Positions 18,295 to 27,903 of a DNA stretch of 64,000 nucleotides are shown here, one piece after another. The stretch's first letter is position 1; each line of letters begins with the position of its first letter. Below the pieces are notes generated by a model. That model saw nothing but the letters and a program-made list of their open reading frames with translations, was not told where the DNA came from and made no database searches. Source of the DNA: Variovorax sp. MHTC-1 (GTDB lineage: Bacteria > Pseudomonadota > Gammaproteobacteria > Burkholderiales > Burkholderiaceae_C); contig NZ_RWKI01000008.1 in the NCBI RefSeq assembly GCF_003984645.1, positions 211,042-275,041 of the forward strand, read 5' to 3'. The position numbers and the translations under genes are program-made.

Positions 18295-19907
18295 GGTGTG
18301 ATTTGCCTCAGTTTGAATCGTTGGAGCTTGCCGGTCTCGGTGCGAGGCAGCCCCGCGACGAACTCGATCTCCCGTGGGTATTTAAAGGGCGCGATGGTGG
18401 CCTTGACGTGGTCCTGCAGCGCCTTGACCAGCGCCGCATCGCCGGTGTGGCCGGGCTTGAGCACGCAGAAGGCCTTGACGATCATTCCGCGCTCCGTGTC
18501 GGGCTTGCCGATCACGCCGCATTCGGCGACCGCCGGATGCTTCAGCAGCGCGTCCTCGACCTCCGGTCCGCCGACGTTGTAGCCGGCGGTGATGATCATG
18601 TCGTCGGCGCGCGACTGGTAGAAGAAATAGCCGTCCTCGTCCTGCACGAAGGCATCGCCGGGGTAGTTCCAGCCGTTCTTCACGTAATCGGTCTGCCGCG
18701 GATCGTCGAGGTAGCGGCATCCGACCGGTCCGATGAGCGCCAGCTTGCCGACGGCTCCGCGCGGCACCTCGTTGCCCTCGTCGTCCACCACCTTGGCGGT
18801 GAAGCCGGGCACGACCTTGCCGACCGCACCGCGCCGAACCTGATCGCCGGCGGCCGAAATGTAGATGTGGAACACCTCGGTGCCGCCGATGCCGTCCAGC
18901 ATCTCGATGCCAGTGGCTTCTTTCCATAGCTGGCGGGTCGCGTCGGGCAGGGCCTCGCCCGCGCTCACGCTGATGCGCAGGCTCGGCACGCCCGAAGCCT
19001 TGGCGAAGGGCGCCATTTGTCTGTAGAAAGTGGGCGCCGTGTAGCAGATGGTGGCGCCGACCTCGCGGATGGCCTTGACCATCGTCTCGGGCGTGTAGGG
19101 TGCGTCGTGGAAATACACCGAGGCCCCGGCCCACATCGGGAAAACCAAGAGGCCGCCCAGGCCGAAGGTGAAGGCCAGCGGCGGCGAGCCCAGCACGATG
19201 TCGTCGCTGCGGGCCTGCAGCACGTGGCGCGGCCAGGTCTCGCACATCGCGAGCACGTCGCGGTGCGTGGTCACCGGCGCCTTCGGCTTGCCGGTGGTGC
19301 CGGAGGTGAAGGCCAGCAGCGCGATGTCGTCGGCGGCGGTCGGGCAGGCCTTGAACACGCCGCTTTTTGTGGCGGCGCGCGCGCTCAGAGAATCGGCCGC
19401 GGCAGGCTGGTTGAAGGCCACGAGCGTCTGCAGCACCGGATGCGCCTGCTGCGCAACCCGCAGCTCGTCGAGCAGCTTGCCGTCGCACAGCGCAAGCACC
19501 GGCCGAGACTTCTCGATGATGTCGCCCAGCTCCTTGGCGCGCAGCAGCGGCATGGTGGCGACCGCGATCAGCCCGGCCTTGACCACCGCCAGCCAGGCGA
19601 GCGCCATCGCGATCGAATTGCCGCCGCGCAGCAGCACGCGGTTGCCGGGCACAAGGCCCAGATCTTCCGCCAGCACCTGCGCGATGCGGTTGACCTCGGT
19701 CGCTGCTTGGGCGTAGCTCAGCGTGCGATCCGGCGAGCGCAGCATCGGCTTGTCCGCCAGGCCCTTGGACATGGCCTTGTCGAACAAAACCTCCACCAGA
19801 TTGAGCTGGTCCGGCAACTGCAGCTCGGGCCGGTCGTAGCGGAACATCGGCAGTTGATCGGCCGACGGCAGCCGGTCGTGGACGAAGCGATCGACCTGTG
19901 CACTCAT
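18291..19907 (-). CDS. Aromatic acid-CoA ligase, probably 2-aminobenzoate-CoA ligase
   Basis: ANL-superfamily AMP-forming ligase of 538 residues that activates an aromatic acid with ATP and CoA. The P-loop [15 protein letters not shown], the motif [14 protein letters not shown] and the C-terminal hinge/lysine region ([14 protein letters not shown]) are present. The start at 19907 ([15 protein letters not shown]) overlaps the acyl-CoA dehydrogenase stop as ATGA. The benzoate/2-aminobenzoate branch is suggested by overall sequence, and the fused monooxygenase/reductase of the cluster points to 2-aminobenzoate; salicylate is the main alternative. Substrate preference cannot be decided from sequence alone. 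Confidence 0.8.
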   Translation of the reverse strand: MSAQVDRFVHDRLPSADQLPMFRYDRPELQLPDQLNLVEVLFDKAMSKGLADKPMLRSPDRTLSYAQAATEVNRIAQVLAEDLGLVPGNRVLLRGGNSIAMALAWLAVVKAGLIAVATMPLLRAKELGDIIEKSRPVLALCDGKLLDELRVAQQAHPVLQTLVAFNQPAAADSLSARAATKSGVFKACPTAADDIALLAFTSGTTGKPKAPVTTHRDVLAMCETWPRHVLQARSDDIVLGSPPLAFTFGLGGLLVFPMWAGASVYFHDAPYTPETMVKAIREVGATICYTAPTFYRQMAPFAKASGVPSLRISVSAGEALPDATRQLWKEATGIEMLDGIGGTEVFHIYISAAGDQVRRGAVGKVVPGFTAKVVDDEGNEVPRGAVGKLALIGPVGCRYLDDPRQTDYVKNGWNYPGDAFVQDEDGYFFYQSRADDMIITAGYNVGGPEVEDALLKHPAVAECGVIGKPDTERGMIVKAFCVLKPGHTGDAALVKALQDHVKATIAPFKYPREIEFVAGLPRTETGKLQRFKLRQITP

Positions 19908-21100
19908 TTCTGGCTCCGCAGCACGGACTTGCCGATGATCAGTTGCTGCACTTCCGTGGCACCTTCGTAGATGCGCAGCGAGCGGATATCGCGGTAGAGG
20001 CTTTCCACCTTGGTGCCCACCTTCACGCCGAGCCCGCCGTGCATCTGCAGCGCCATGTCGATTACGCGGCTCGCGTTCTCGGTCGCGCACATCTTTGCCA
20101 TGGCCGCCGCGGCAGTGAGGTCGCCGGCAGCGGGCGCGCCGCGGGCTTCGCTGTCGTCGCGCATCCAGGCGGCGCGGTAGGTGAGCAGCGCGGCGCTGTC
20201 GATCAGCGCCGCCATCTCGCCGAGCTTGGCCTGCGTGAGCTGGAAGTCGGCCAGCGTCTGGCCGAACATGCGCCGGTGGCTCGCGTGGTGGACCGCTTCG
20301 GCCAGCGCGCGCCGCGCCATGCCGAGCGCAGCGGCGGCGACCGAGGCGCGAAAGATGTCGAGCGTGCGCATCGCGAGCTTGAAGCCGCCATGCAGCTCGC
20401 CGAGCTGGGCCTCGCGCGGCACGATGCAGCGGTCGAAACGCAGGGTGGCCAGCGGATGCGGCGCCATCACTTCGATGTGTGCCGAGGTGTCGAGCCCGGC
20501 CGTGTTCGCATCAACGACGAAGGCCGTGATGCCGCGCGAGCCGGCGGTGGGATCGGTCTTCGCGAACACGCAGTAGAAGTCGGCGATGCCGCCATTGCTG
20601 ATCCAGGTCTTCTCGCCCGTGAGCCGCCAGCCGTCCGAGCTAGCAACGGCCTCCATCGCCATCGCACCGACGTCCGAGCCCGCATCCGGTTCGCTGAGCG
20701 CAAAGGCTGCGATCTTGTCGCCGCGCGCCACGGCGCCGAGATAGTCGCTCTGCTGCGATACGCTGCCAGCCAGCGTGATGGCGCCGCTGCCCAGGCCTTG
20801 CATCGCAAAAGCGAAATCGGCCAGCGGCGAGTGGAAGGCCAGCGTCTCGCGCAGCAGCACCAGCGCGCGCGAATCGAGGCGTTCCAGCGCGCCGCCCGAA
20901 GAAGCCGGCACGCAATAGCGCAGCCAGCCACCCTGGCCGAGCCGCTTCACCCAGTCGCGGCAGGCGGCGCGGTCGTCGCGCTCGTCCACCGACTGCGCGG
21001 CGGCCCAGGGCAGCAGCTCGCGCGCCAGCGCCCGATGCGCATCGTCGAAGAAGGGCAGCGCCAGGTGCGCCGTGGAAGGAGGTGTGGACGAGGCAGCCAT
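19904..21100 (-). CDS. Acyl-CoA dehydrogenase
   Basis: FAD-dependent acyl-CoA dehydrogenase of 398 residues. Visible signatures are [16 protein letters not shown] in the middle domain, [20 protein letters not shown], and the C-terminal [20 protein letters not shown]...IYEGATEVQ segment with the family's C-terminal arginine/glutamate region. The internal ATG at 21100 is chosen because it follows the enoyl-CoA hydratase stop by four bases; the frame is open further up. In this cluster it would oxidise a cyclohexene- or cyclohexanecarbonyl-CoA intermediate after ring reduction. It is coupled to the ligase by ATGA overlap. Confidence 0.9.
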   Translation of the reverse strand: MAASSTPPSTAHLALPFFDDAHRALARELLPWAAAQSVDERDDRAACRDWVKRLGQGGWLRYCVPASSGGALERLDSRALVLLRETLAFHSPLADFAFAMQGLGSGAITLAGSVSQQSDYLGAVARGDKIAAFALSEPDAGSDVGAMAMEAVASSDGWRLTGEKTWISNGGIADFYCVFAKTDPTAGSRGITAFVVDANTAGLDTSAHIEVMAPHPLATLRFDRCIVPREAQLGELHGGFKLAMRTLDIFRASVAAAALGMARRALAEAVHHASHRRMFGQTLADFQLTQAKLGEMAALIDSAALLTYRAAWMRDDSEARGAPAAGDLTAAAAMAKMCATENASRVIDMALQMHGGLGVKVGTKVESLYRDIRSLRIYEGATEVQQLIIGKSVLRSQK

Positions 21101-21104
21101 CGCG

Positions 21105-21959
21105 TCAATCCCCGCCGAACACCGGCTTGCGCTTGGCGGCAAAGGCCTCGAAGGCACGCCTGAAGTCTTCGGTCTGCATGCAGATCGCCTGCGCCTGCGC
21201 TTCGGCCTCGATCGCCTGGTCGATGGTCATCGCCCATTCCTGCGACAGCATGGTCTTGGTCATGCCGTGCGCGAAGCTCGGGCCTTCGGCGAGTTCGCGC
21301 GCCACCGTGGTGGCGGCGCCGAGCAGCGCATCGCTCTCGTGCAGCGCATTGAAGAAGCCCCAGGCATGGCCTTCCTGCGCCGTCATCGCGCGGCCGGTGA
21401 AGAGCAGCTCCGAGGCGCGGCCCTGGCCGATCACGCGCGGCAGCAGGGCGCAGGCGCCCATGTCGGCGCCGGCCAGCCCGACGCGGGTGAACAGGAATGC
21501 GGTGCGCGCCGCGGGCGTGCCGTAGCGCAGGTCGCAGGCCAGCGCGATCATCGCGCCGGCGCCGGCGCAGATGCCGTCGATCGCGCCGACGATGGGTTGC
21601 GGGCAGTGGCGGATCGCTTTCACCAGGTCGCCGGTCATGCGCGTGAACTCGAGCAGCTCGGGCATGCGCATCTTCGTGAGCGGCCCGATGATCTCGTGGA
21701 CGTCGCCGCCGGAACAGAAATTACCGCCGGCGCCGGTCACGACGATCGCCTTGACGTCGGTCGCGAAGTTCAACGCGCGAAAAAGGTCGCGCAACTCGGC
21801 GTACGAATCGAAGGTCAGCGGGTTCTTGCGTTCCGGCCGATTCAGGGTGACCGTGCCGATGCCGTCCGCGAAGGACCAGCTGAAATGCTCGGCCTCGTAG
21901 CCGGCCTTCGGCTCGAACTGCGCGCGCATGGGACTGCCTGCGCCGATGTAGTGCTTCAT
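21105..21959 (-). CDS. Enoyl-CoA hydratase/isomerase family protein
   Basis: Crotonase-fold protein of 284 residues. The oxyanion-hole segments [15 protein letters not shown] and [20 protein letters not shown] are present, and [15 protein letters not shown] follows in place of the more usual FxxPExxLGxxP, with an aspartate at the position where many hydratases have a catalytic glutamate. It begins with an ATGA overlap on the marR stop. A hydration or ring-opening step after aromatic-CoA reduction is the likely job, inferred from context. Confidence 0.88.
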   Translation of the reverse strand: MKHYIGAGSPMRAQFEPKAGYEAEHFSWSFADGIGTVTLNRPERKNPLTFDSYAELRDLFRALNFATDVKAIVVTGAGGNFCSGGDVHEIIGPLTKMRMPELLEFTRMTGDLVKAIRHCPQPIVGAIDGICAGAGAMIALACDLRYGTPAARTAFLFTRVGLAGADMGACALLPRVIGQGRASELLFTGRAMTAQEGHAWGFFNALHESDALLGAATTVARELAEGPSFAHGMTKTMLSQEWAMTIDQAIEAEAQAQAICMQTEDFRRAFEAFAAKRKPVFGGD

Positions 21960-22432
21960 AGGGCCTCCGCCAATTGCTGATGTGAATGCTGCTTGACCTT
22001 GCCGAGCAGCCTGTGGAGCTGCGCGATTTCCTTCGCGCTCAGGCCTGCGAAGGCATCGACGATCCAGGCCTCGTGCTGTTGCGCCATCTCGTTGAAGAGC
22101 TTGCGGCCGCGCGTGGTGAGGCGCACGCGCCAGGCGCGGCGATCGCCCTCGACGTCGACGCGCTCGACCAGCCCCTCGGCCACCAGCTGGTCGGTGATGC
22201 CGGTGACGTTGCCGCCGGTGACCATCATGCGGCGCGACAGCTCGTTCATCTTCAGCCCGTCCGGCGAGCGCTCGAGCTGCGACATGAGATCGAAGCGCGG
22301 CAGCGTGGTCGCGAACTGCTCGCGCAGCTCGTTGCGCACCTGCTTCTCGATCAGCTGCGTGCAGGTGAGGAGACGCAGCCAGAGACGCAGCTCGTCGGGG
22401 TGCTCGCTGTGGGCTCTTGCTTCGAGGTCCAT
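21956..22432 (-). CDS. MarR-family regulator of the aromatic-CoA cluster
   Basis: Winged-helix dimeric regulator, 158 residues, with the MarR core [26 protein letters not shown] and the wing [18 protein letters not shown]. It is the first gene of the five-gene run ending in ridA, coupled by ATGA to the hydratase gene. MarR proteins in aromatic-CoA pathways usually repress and respond to the CoA thioester; a matching palindrome lies on the promoter of the monooxygenase/reductase gene at 24973-24986. No promoter of its own is evident in the repeat-filled 167-bp gap upstream, so it may be transcribed from that same promoter. Confidence 0.9.
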   Translation of the reverse strand: MDLEARAHSEHPDELRLWLRLLTCTQLIEKQVRNELREQFATTLPRFDLMSQLERSPDGLKMNELSRRMMVTGGNVTGITDQLVAEGLVERVDVEGDRRAWRVRLTTRGRKLFNEMAQQHEAWIVDAFAGLSAKEIAQLHRLLGKVKQHSHQQLAEAL

Positions 22433-22515
22433 TCAGGCCTCCCGCCGGGCCGCCCCCGGAGAGGCCTTACGTTGCAGGTCGCGCCGCTGCGAAAGGCAGC
22501 GGCTCTTCATGCCGT

Positions 22516-22539
22516 CCAAGCCTGCGCAGGCAGGCTTGG
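22516..22539. repeat. Perfect 10-bp stem hairpin
   Basis: CCAAGCCTGC-GCAG-GCAGGCTTGG, a 24-base perfect inverted repeat in the gap between the fused oxidoreductase gene and marR. There is no T tract, so it is not a classical terminator; it could stabilise or separate the two transcripts. Confidence 0.7.
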
Positions 22540-22553
22540 AGCCGCGGCACTCA

Positions 22554-22595
22554 GCCCCCTCGGGGGGCAGCGAACGAATGTGAGCGTTGGGGCGG
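22554..22595 (+). repeat. Dispersed repeat, family B, single copy
   Basis: GCCCCCTCGGGGGGCAGCGA followed by ACGAATGTGAGCGTTGGGGC, a diverged copy of the 87-bp unit that is tandemly repeated at 39161-39719. It abuts the 3' end of the gene at 22600-24948. Confidence 0.7.
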
Positions 22596-22599
22596 TACT

Positions 22600-24948
22600 T
22601 CATTGTTCTTCCTCCGTGTTGCGCGGTGCGGCCGTCGCTGCCATCGCGGCAGCCAGCTGCTGCTGCTTGGCGATCTCGCGGTACATCTGGTCGCGCCCGC
22701 TCAGGTATTGCTTGGGCCAGTCGACGTCGCGGCATTGCAGCTTGGCCGTCTCGTGCAGGGTCCACGCCGGATCGGCCAGATGCGGTCGCGCGATCGCGCA
22801 CAGGTCGGCGCGGCCCGCGGCGATGATGCTGTTGGCCTGGTCGGCGTCGGTGATGGCGCCGACCGCGATGGTCGAGATGCCCACTTCGTTGCGGATGCGG
22901 TCCGCAAAAGGCGTCTGGTACATGCGGCCGTACACCGGCTTCGCCGCACGCGTGGTCTGGCCCGAGGAGACGTCGATGAAGTCGCAGCCCGCTTCCTTGA
23001 AGAGCCGCGCCACCACCACCGCGTCGGCATCGGTGTTGCCGCCCGGTGCCCAGTCGTGGGCCGAGATGCGCACGCTCATCGGCCGTTCGGCCGGCCAGGC
23101 CGAGCGCATGGCGCGGAACACTTCGAGCGGATAGCGGCAGCGGTTCTCGAGGCTGCCGCCGTATTCGTCGGTGCGCAGGTTGGTCAGCGGGCTGATGAAG
23201 GAAGCCAGCAGGTAGCCGTGCGCGCAGTGCAGCTCGAGCCAGTCGAAGCCGGCCTCGGCCGCGCGCCGGGTCGAGGCGACGAACTGGTCGCGCAGCGTGT
23301 CCATGTCGGCGCGCGTCATCGCAGCCGGCAGCTGGTTCTGTTCGCCGTAGGCCAGCGCGCTGGCGGCGATCAGCGGCCAGTTGCCTTGCGGCAGCGGCTC
23401 GTCGATCTCTTCCCAGCCCAGCTGCGTCGAGCCCTTGGGCCCGCTGTGGCCGAGCTGCATGCCGATCTTGGCGGTGGTCTGCGTATGCACGAAGTCGACG
23501 ATGCGCTTGAAGGCCACCGATTGCGCATCGCTGTAGAGACCGGTGCAGCCGGGCGTGATGCGGCCCTCCGGCGTCGGGCTGGTCATCTCGACGAACACCA
23601 TGGCCGCGCCGCCGAGCGCGCGCGCGCCGAGGTGCACCAGCAGGAAGTCCTGCGGCACGCCGTCGACCGAGCTGTAGGTGGCCATCGGCGAGACCAGGAT
23701 GCGGTTCTTGAGCGTGAGTCCGCGCACGGTGAGCGGCATCAGCATCGGCGCCAGCGGCTTGCCGCCTGCCAGCCATGCCTCGTAGCCGCCCAGCCATTGC
23801 GTATCGCGCAGTCGCAGGTTCTCGTGGCTGATGCGTTGCGAGCGCGTCAAGAGCGAGTAGGCGAACTGCTCGATCTCCATGCCGGTGTAGCGGTGCACGT
23901 TCTCGAACCATTCGGTCGAATTGCGCGCTGCGTTCTGGATCTTGAGCACCTCGACGCTGCGCCGCGCCTCGTAGGCTTCGAGCACGTGGTCGACGCTGCC
24001 GCCGCGCGCGAACTCGTCGCTGAGGTCGATCGCATCCTCGAGCGCGAGCTTGGTGCCCGAGCCGATCGAGAAGTGCGCCGTGTGCGCGGCGTCGCCCATC
24101 AGCACCACCGGCACGCTCTTGCCGCTCACCTCGACGCGGTGCGTCCAGTGCTTGCAGACCACGCGCGGAAAGCGGATCCAGTTGGCCGAGCCGCGCAGGT
24201 GGGTGGCGTTGCTGATCAGTTCGTGGCCGCCCAGGTACTTGGCGAAAAGCTTCTCGCAGAAGGCGATCGCCTCGGGCTGCTCCATCTTGTCGAGGCCGTG
24301 GGCCTGCCACACCGCTTCGGGCGTTTCGACGATGAAGGTCGAGGTCTTGTCGTCGAACTGGTAGGCATGGGCCTGGAACCAGCCGTGCTCCGTCTTCTCG
24401 AAGGCGAAGGTGAAGGCGTCGAAGGTTTGGTGCGTGCCGAGCCAGACGAAGCGGCATTGGCGCAGGTCGATGTCGGGCTCGAAGACATCGGCGTAGCGCT
24501 GGCGGATGCGGCTGTTGAGCCCGTCGCTGGCGATCACCAGGTCGGCTTCGTACTGCGCGGCCAGGGCCTGGTCGTCCGTGGCGTCGGTTTCGAACACCAG
24601 CTTGACGCCGAGCGCCAGGCAGCGCTCTTGCAGGATGTTCAAGAGGCGCTTGCGGCCGATGCCGCAGAAGCCGTGGCCGCCCGAGCGCACCTGGCGTCCC
24701 TTGAAGAACACCTGGATGTCGTCCCAATGGTGGAACTCCCGGCCGATCAGCGCGGCCGTGTCGGGGTCGGCGGCCGCGAGGTTGGCGAGCGTCTGGTCGC
24801 TCAGCACCACGCCCCAGCCGAAGGTGTCGAAGGGGCGGTTGCGTTCTATCACCGTGACCTCGAGCGCCGGCCGGCGGGCCTTCATCAAGAGCGCGAAGTA
24901 GAGGCCGGCGGGGCCGCCGCCGATGCACAACACGCGCTGCAGATCCAT
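22600..24948 (-). CDS. Fused FAD monooxygenase/OYE-type reductase acting on an aryl-CoA (2-aminobenzoyl-CoA monooxygenase/reductase or salicylyl-CoA 5-hydroxylase type)
   Basis: A two-enzyme fusion of 782 residues. The N-terminal half is a group A flavin monooxygenase ([38 protein letters not shown]); the C-terminal half, from about residue 395, is an old-yellow-enzyme-like NADH:flavin oxidoreductase ([47 protein letters not shown]). This layout is known from 2-aminobenzoyl-CoA monooxygenase/reductase, which hydroxylates and then reduces the ring, and from enzymes annotated as salicylyl-CoA 5-hydroxylase. The ATG at 24948 is preferred over one at 24963 because the predicted transcript begins near 24965. 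Ligase, RidA, hydratase and dehydrogenase genes downstream complete an aerobic CoA-dependent route. Confidence 0.85.
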   Translation of the reverse strand: MDLQRVLCIGGGPAGLYFALLMKARRPALEVTVIERNRPFDTFGWGVVLSDQTLANLAAADPDTAALIGREFHHWDDIQVFFKGRQVRSGGHGFCGIGRKRLLNILQERCLALGVKLVFETDATDDQALAAQYEADLVIASDGLNSRIRQRYADVFEPDIDLRQCRFVWLGTHQTFDAFTFAFEKTEHGWFQAHAYQFDDKTSTFIVETPEAVWQAHGLDKMEQPEAIAFCEKLFAKYLGGHELISNATHLRGSANWIRFPRVVCKHWTHRVEVSGKSVPVVLMGDAAHTAHFSIGSGTKLALEDAIDLSDEFARGGSVDHVLEAYEARRSVEVLKIQNAARNSTEWFENVHRYTGMEIEQFAYSLLTRSQRISHENLRLRDTQWLGGYEAWLAGGKPLAPMLMPLTVRGLTLKNRILVSPMATYSSVDGVPQDFLLVHLGARALGGAAMVFVEMTSPTPEGRITPGCTGLYSDAQSVAFKRIVDFVHTQTTAKIGMQLGHSGPKGSTQLGWEEIDEPLPQGNWPLIAASALAYGEQNQLPAAMTRADMDTLRDQFVASTRRAAEAGFDWLELHCAHGYLLASFISPLTNLRTDEYGGSLENRCRYPLEVFRAMRSAWPAERPMSVRISAHDWAPGGNTDADAVVVARLFKEAGCDFIDVSSGQTTRAAKPVYGRMYQTPFADRIRNEVGISTIAVGAITDADQANSIIAAGRADLCAIARPHLADPAWTLHETAKLQCRDVDWPKQYLSGRDQMYREIAKQQQLAAAMAATAAPRNTEEEQ

Positions 24949-24971
24949 TGCGAAGCTATTCATGGATCAAT

Positions 24972-24999
24972 AGTTTAGACCTAAACGATCTGTTGTCAA
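24972..24999 (-). promoter_or_regulatory. Sigma70 promoter of the fused oxidoreductase gene
   Basis: Read on the minus strand: TTGACA (24999-24994), 16-bp spacer, TAAACT (24977-24972). The start of transcription would fall near 24965, just before the ATG at 24948. The -10 is embedded in a palindrome, indicating repression. Confidence 0.65.
24973..24986. promoter_or_regulatory. Candidate MarR operator
   Basis: GTTTAG-AC-CTAAAC is a perfect inverted repeat overlapping the -10 element of the minus-strand promoter and the adjacent spacer. A bound dimer would exclude RNA polymerase. The MarR protein encoded at 21956-22432 is the obvious candidate; cfa lies divergently 76 bp away. Confidence 0.6.
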
Positions 25000-25061
25000 C
25001 CCGAAGAGGGTTTTCGCTGGGGTCGGTTGACGAAGTTCGCCGCTGCTGGCAAAAATCAGCC

Positions 25062-26330
25062 ATGTCAAGCCTGTTGCCGAAGATCGAGTCCCAGCTTTCC
25101 GCGCTGCCTGTTCCAGTCACGCTGCAGCTGCCCGATGGGCGACAGGTCGCCAAGCCAGGCTCGCGCGTCACGCTCGCCTTCTCCGAATGGTCGGCGCTCG
25201 CCAAGCTCGGCGCCCGCCAGATCGGCGCCATCGGCGAGGCCTATGTCGAAGGCCGGGTCCAGATCGAAGGGAAGATGCGGGACCTGATCGACGTCGCGGT
25301 CAGCCTCCTGCCCGGCAATCCCGCCGAGACCAACACAAGCTGGTGGAGCCGCATGCAACGGCGCGCAAAGTCGCGCGGCTCGCACTCGCTGGGCAGGGAC
25401 GCGGCGCAGATCGAATTCCACTACGACGTATCGGACGATTTCTACGCACTGTGGCTCGACCCGCGGCGCGTCTATTCGTGCGCCTACTACCGTGACGCCG
25501 GGATGACGCTGGCGCAGGCCCAGGAGGCCAAGCTCGATCACATCTGCCGCAAGCTCATGTTGCAGCCGGGCGAGCGCTTCCTCGACATCGGCTCGGGCTG
25601 GGGCGGGCTCCTGCTGTGGGCGGCCGAGCACTACGGCGTCGACGCGACCGGCATCACGCTGTCGAAGAACCAGCATGCGCACGTGACGCGTCTGATCGAG
25701 GAAAAGGGCTTGCAAGGCCGGGTGCGCGTCGAGCTGCTCGACTACCGCAAGCTCGACAGCGACGAGCCCTTCGACAAGATCTCCTCGGTCGGCATGTTCG
25801 AGCACGTCGGCAGCGTCAACATGCCGACCTACTTCCGAAAGATCCATTCGCTGCTCAAGCCCGGCGGATTGGTCATGAACCACGGCATTACCTCGGGGCA
25901 GCTCGACTACAAGCAGCTCGGCGCCGGCATGGGCGACTTCATCGAGAAGTACATCTTCCCGGGCGGCGAGCTGCTGCATGTGACGCACGTGCTGCGCGAG
26001 ACGGTGGCCGCGGGCCTGGAAATGATCGACACCGAAAACCTACGGCCGCACTATGCGCGCACGCTCTGGGCCTGGTCGGATGCGCTCGAGTCCCGGCTCG
26101 ACGAGGCGCGCGAGGTCCTGCAGCGCGCCGGCGGCCGGCAAGGCGACAACGCCGAGCGCGTCCTGCGCGCCTACCGCCTGTACCTGGCCGGTTCGGCGAT
26201 GTGCTTCGAACAGGGCTGGATCTCGCTGCACCAGATGCTCTCCACCCGGCCCGACGGAAACGTCGAGGGCGGCGCGCTGCGCGGAGCGCAATCGGTGTAC
26301 CCTTTTGTCCGCGACTACATCTACAAATAA
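25062..26330 (+). CDS. cfa: Cyclopropane-fatty-acyl-phospholipid synthase-type methyltransferase
   Basis: Transfers a methylene from S-adenosylmethionine to the double bond of membrane phospholipid acyl chains. The 422-residue protein has an N-terminal lipid-binding region, the conserved YSCAYYRD segment (Cys140, near the active-site cysteine of Escherichia coli Cfa), the SAM motif LDIGSGWGG (174-182) and the downstream SVGMFEHVG. The frame is open further upstream, but the ATG at 25062 (MSSLLPKIESQL) gives the family length. It is divergent from the aromatic-CoA cluster and is followed by a DUF1840 gene 14 bases on. Confidence 0.92.
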   Translation: MSSLLPKIESQLSALPVPVTLQLPDGRQVAKPGSRVTLAFSEWSALAKLGARQIGAIGEAYVEGRVQIEGKMRDLIDVAVSLLPGNPAETNTSWWSRMQRRAKSRGSHSLGRDAAQIEFHYDVSDDFYALWLDPRRVYSCAYYRDAGMTLAQAQEAKLDHICRKLMLQPGERFLDIGSGWGGLLLWAAEHYGVDATGITLSKNQHAHVTRLIEEKGLQGRVRVELLDYRKLDSDEPFDKISSVGMFEHVGSVNMPTYFRKIHSLLKPGGLVMNHGITSGQLDYKQLGAGMGDFIEKYIFPGGELLHVTHVLRETVAAGLEMIDTENLRPHYARTLWAWSDALESRLDEAREVLQRAGGRQGDNAERVLRAYRLYLAGSAMCFEQGWISLHQMLSTRPDGNVEGGALRGAQSVYPFVRDYIYK

Positions 26331-26344
26331 CCGAGCGAGGCACC

Positions 26345-26668
26345 ATGCTGTATCGATTCAAATCGCGCGCCAGCCCCCCTTTCGTGATGCTCGAGATCCA
26401 CGCGCGTCAGTTGTTCGACATCATCGGCAAGGCGCCGGAGCGCAAGGGCATCGTGACGGTGGAGCAGATGCCGGCCGCCATTGCGGCGCTGGAGGCGGCC
26501 ATGGCGCGTGAAGCCCATAACGCGCACAACAACGACGACTTCGCCGTCGAAGGCCATGACGAGGAGGCCGAGAAGCAGCACATCACGCTGCACCAGCGCG
26601 CCGTGCCCTTGCTGCACATGCTCAAGGACTCGCTGGCCGACCGCAAGGACGTGATGTGGGAGGTGTAG
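26345..26668 (+). CDS. DUF1840 family protein
   Basis: A 107-residue cytoplasmic protein beginning MLYRFKSRASPPFVMLEIHA, with the family's histidine-rich region (ITLHQRAVPLLHMLKDSL) near the C-terminus. The function is unknown. It is preceded by GAGCGAGG and lies 14 bases after cfa, so the two are probably co-transcribed. An inverted family A repeat follows directly, probably marking the transcript end. Confidence 0.85.
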   Translation: MLYRFKSRASPPFVMLEIHARQLFDIIGKAPERKGIVTVEQMPAAIAALEAAMAREAHNAHNNDDFAVEGHDEEAEKQHITLHQRAVPLLHMLKDSLADRKDVMWEV

Positions 26669-26670
26669 AG

Positions 26671-26758
26671 CCCACCCCCAGGCTTGCTCGCTTCGCGTAG
26701 CCGCCCACCCCCTTGCAGGGGGCGCCGCCTGCGGCCCGGCGACGCCGGTTCCGCGGCG
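26671..26758 (-). repeat. Dispersed palindromic repeat, family A, copy 2 (inverted)
   Basis: CCCACCCCCAGGCTTGCTCG through GCCGGTTCCGCGG is the reverse complement of the element at 37122-37207, including the GGCTACGCGAAGCGAGCAAG-like tail. It fills the convergent gap between the DUF1840 gene and the solute receptor gene. Confidence 0.8.
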
Positions 26759-26809
26759 GCCCACGGTCAGGCGCGCTGCGCGCACCAATGGATCAGGAAC
26801 GCCAGGGGC

Positions 26810-27826
26810 TTAGTCCACCTTGGCCCCGGAGGCCTTCACCACCTTCGCCCACTTGACGTGTTCGTTCTCGATGTGCTTTGCGAACTCGGCTGGCGAGTTG
26901 CCGCTCGGGATCGCGCCCTGGGCCAGCATCTTTTCCTTGATCGCCGGGGTGCCGAGCGACTTGGCCACTTCCTGCTGGATGCGGTTCACGATGTCGGGCG
27001 GCGTGCCGGCCGGGGCCAGTAGGCCGAACCATGAGCTCGCCTCGTAGCCTTTGAGCGCCGGGCCGCCGGCCTCTTCGACCGTCGGCACGTCGGGCAGGGC
27101 CGGCGAGCGCTTCGCGCTGGTCACCGCCAGCGCCTTGAGCTTGCCGCCCTTGATCTGCTGCATCGACGAGGGCAGGTTGTCGAACATCACGTCGGCGTTG
27201 CCGCCGACCAGGTCCAGGAGCGCCGGGCCCGATCCGCGGTAGGGGATGTGCGTCATGAAGCTGCCGGTCATGGTCTTGAAGAGCTCGCCCGCCAGGTGAA
27301 TCGAGGTGCCGCTGCCGCTCGAGGCCATGTTGAGCTTGCCGGGGTTCGCCTTCGCGTACTTCACGAAGTCTGCAACGCTGTTGATGTTGAGCGCGCGGGC
27401 CTTGTCGGCATTCATCTCCATCACGTTGGGCACTGCCGCCACCAGCGTGATCGGCGCGAAGTCCTTGATCGGGTCGTAGGGCAGCTTGGGATAGAGCGCG
27501 CGGTTGATGCCGTGCGTGCCCACGGTGCCCATCAGCAGCGTGTAGCCGTCGTTCGGCGCCCTGGCCACGATATCGGCGCCCACGTTGCCGCCGGCACCCG
27601 CCCGGTTATCGACGATGAACTGCTGCCCGAAGGCATTGGAAAGCTCAGGCGCGATGGCGCGCGCGAGGATGTCAGTGGTGCCGCCGGGCGCGAAGGGCAC
27701 CACGATTCGTACCGGCTTGGTCGGCCAGCTTCCTTGGGCTGCTGCGGGCCCCGCAGCCAGCGCCAGGAAGGCGCTCGCGCCCAGGGCCAGTACAGAGCGG
27801 CGACGGGATTGGAACGAGAGGGTCAT
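26810..27826 (-). CDS. Bug/TctC-family periplasmic solute-binding protein
   Basis: Periplasmic receptor of the tripartite tricarboxylate transporter type, 338 residues. A signal peptide with a twin-arginine-like start ([20 protein letters not shown]) ends at AAAQG. The mature part has the family pattern [37 protein letters not shown] and [17 protein letters not shown]. The ATG at 27826 has CAGGAAAC upstream. Such receptors are hugely expanded in Comamonadaceae and often lack a linked membrane transporter, as here; the ligand, probably an organic acid, is unknown. The LysR gene lies 77 bp upstream on the same strand. Confidence 0.9.
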   Translation of the reverse strand: MTLSFQSRRRSVLALGASAFLALAAGPAAAQGSWPTKPVRIVVPFAPGGTTDILARAIAPELSNAFGQQFIVDNRAGAGGNVGADIVARAPNDGYTLLMGTVGTHGINRALYPKLPYDPIKDFAPITLVAAVPNVMEMNADKARALNINSVADFVKYAKANPGKLNMASSGSGTSIHLAGELFKTMTGSFMTHIPYRGSGPALLDLVGGNADVMFDNLPSSMQQIKGGKLKALAVTSAKRSPALPDVPTVEEAGGPALKGYEASSWFGLLAPAGTPPDIVNRIQQEVAKSLGTPAIKEKMLAQGAIPSGNSPAEFAKHIENEHVKWAKVVKASGAKVD

Positions 27827-27903
27827 GCGTGTTTCCTGTTGATTCATGGCGCAGAGTTTGACAGGCGAAGCGCCTCATTCGTCGCGGGTGAAACCCCGTG
27901 TGC

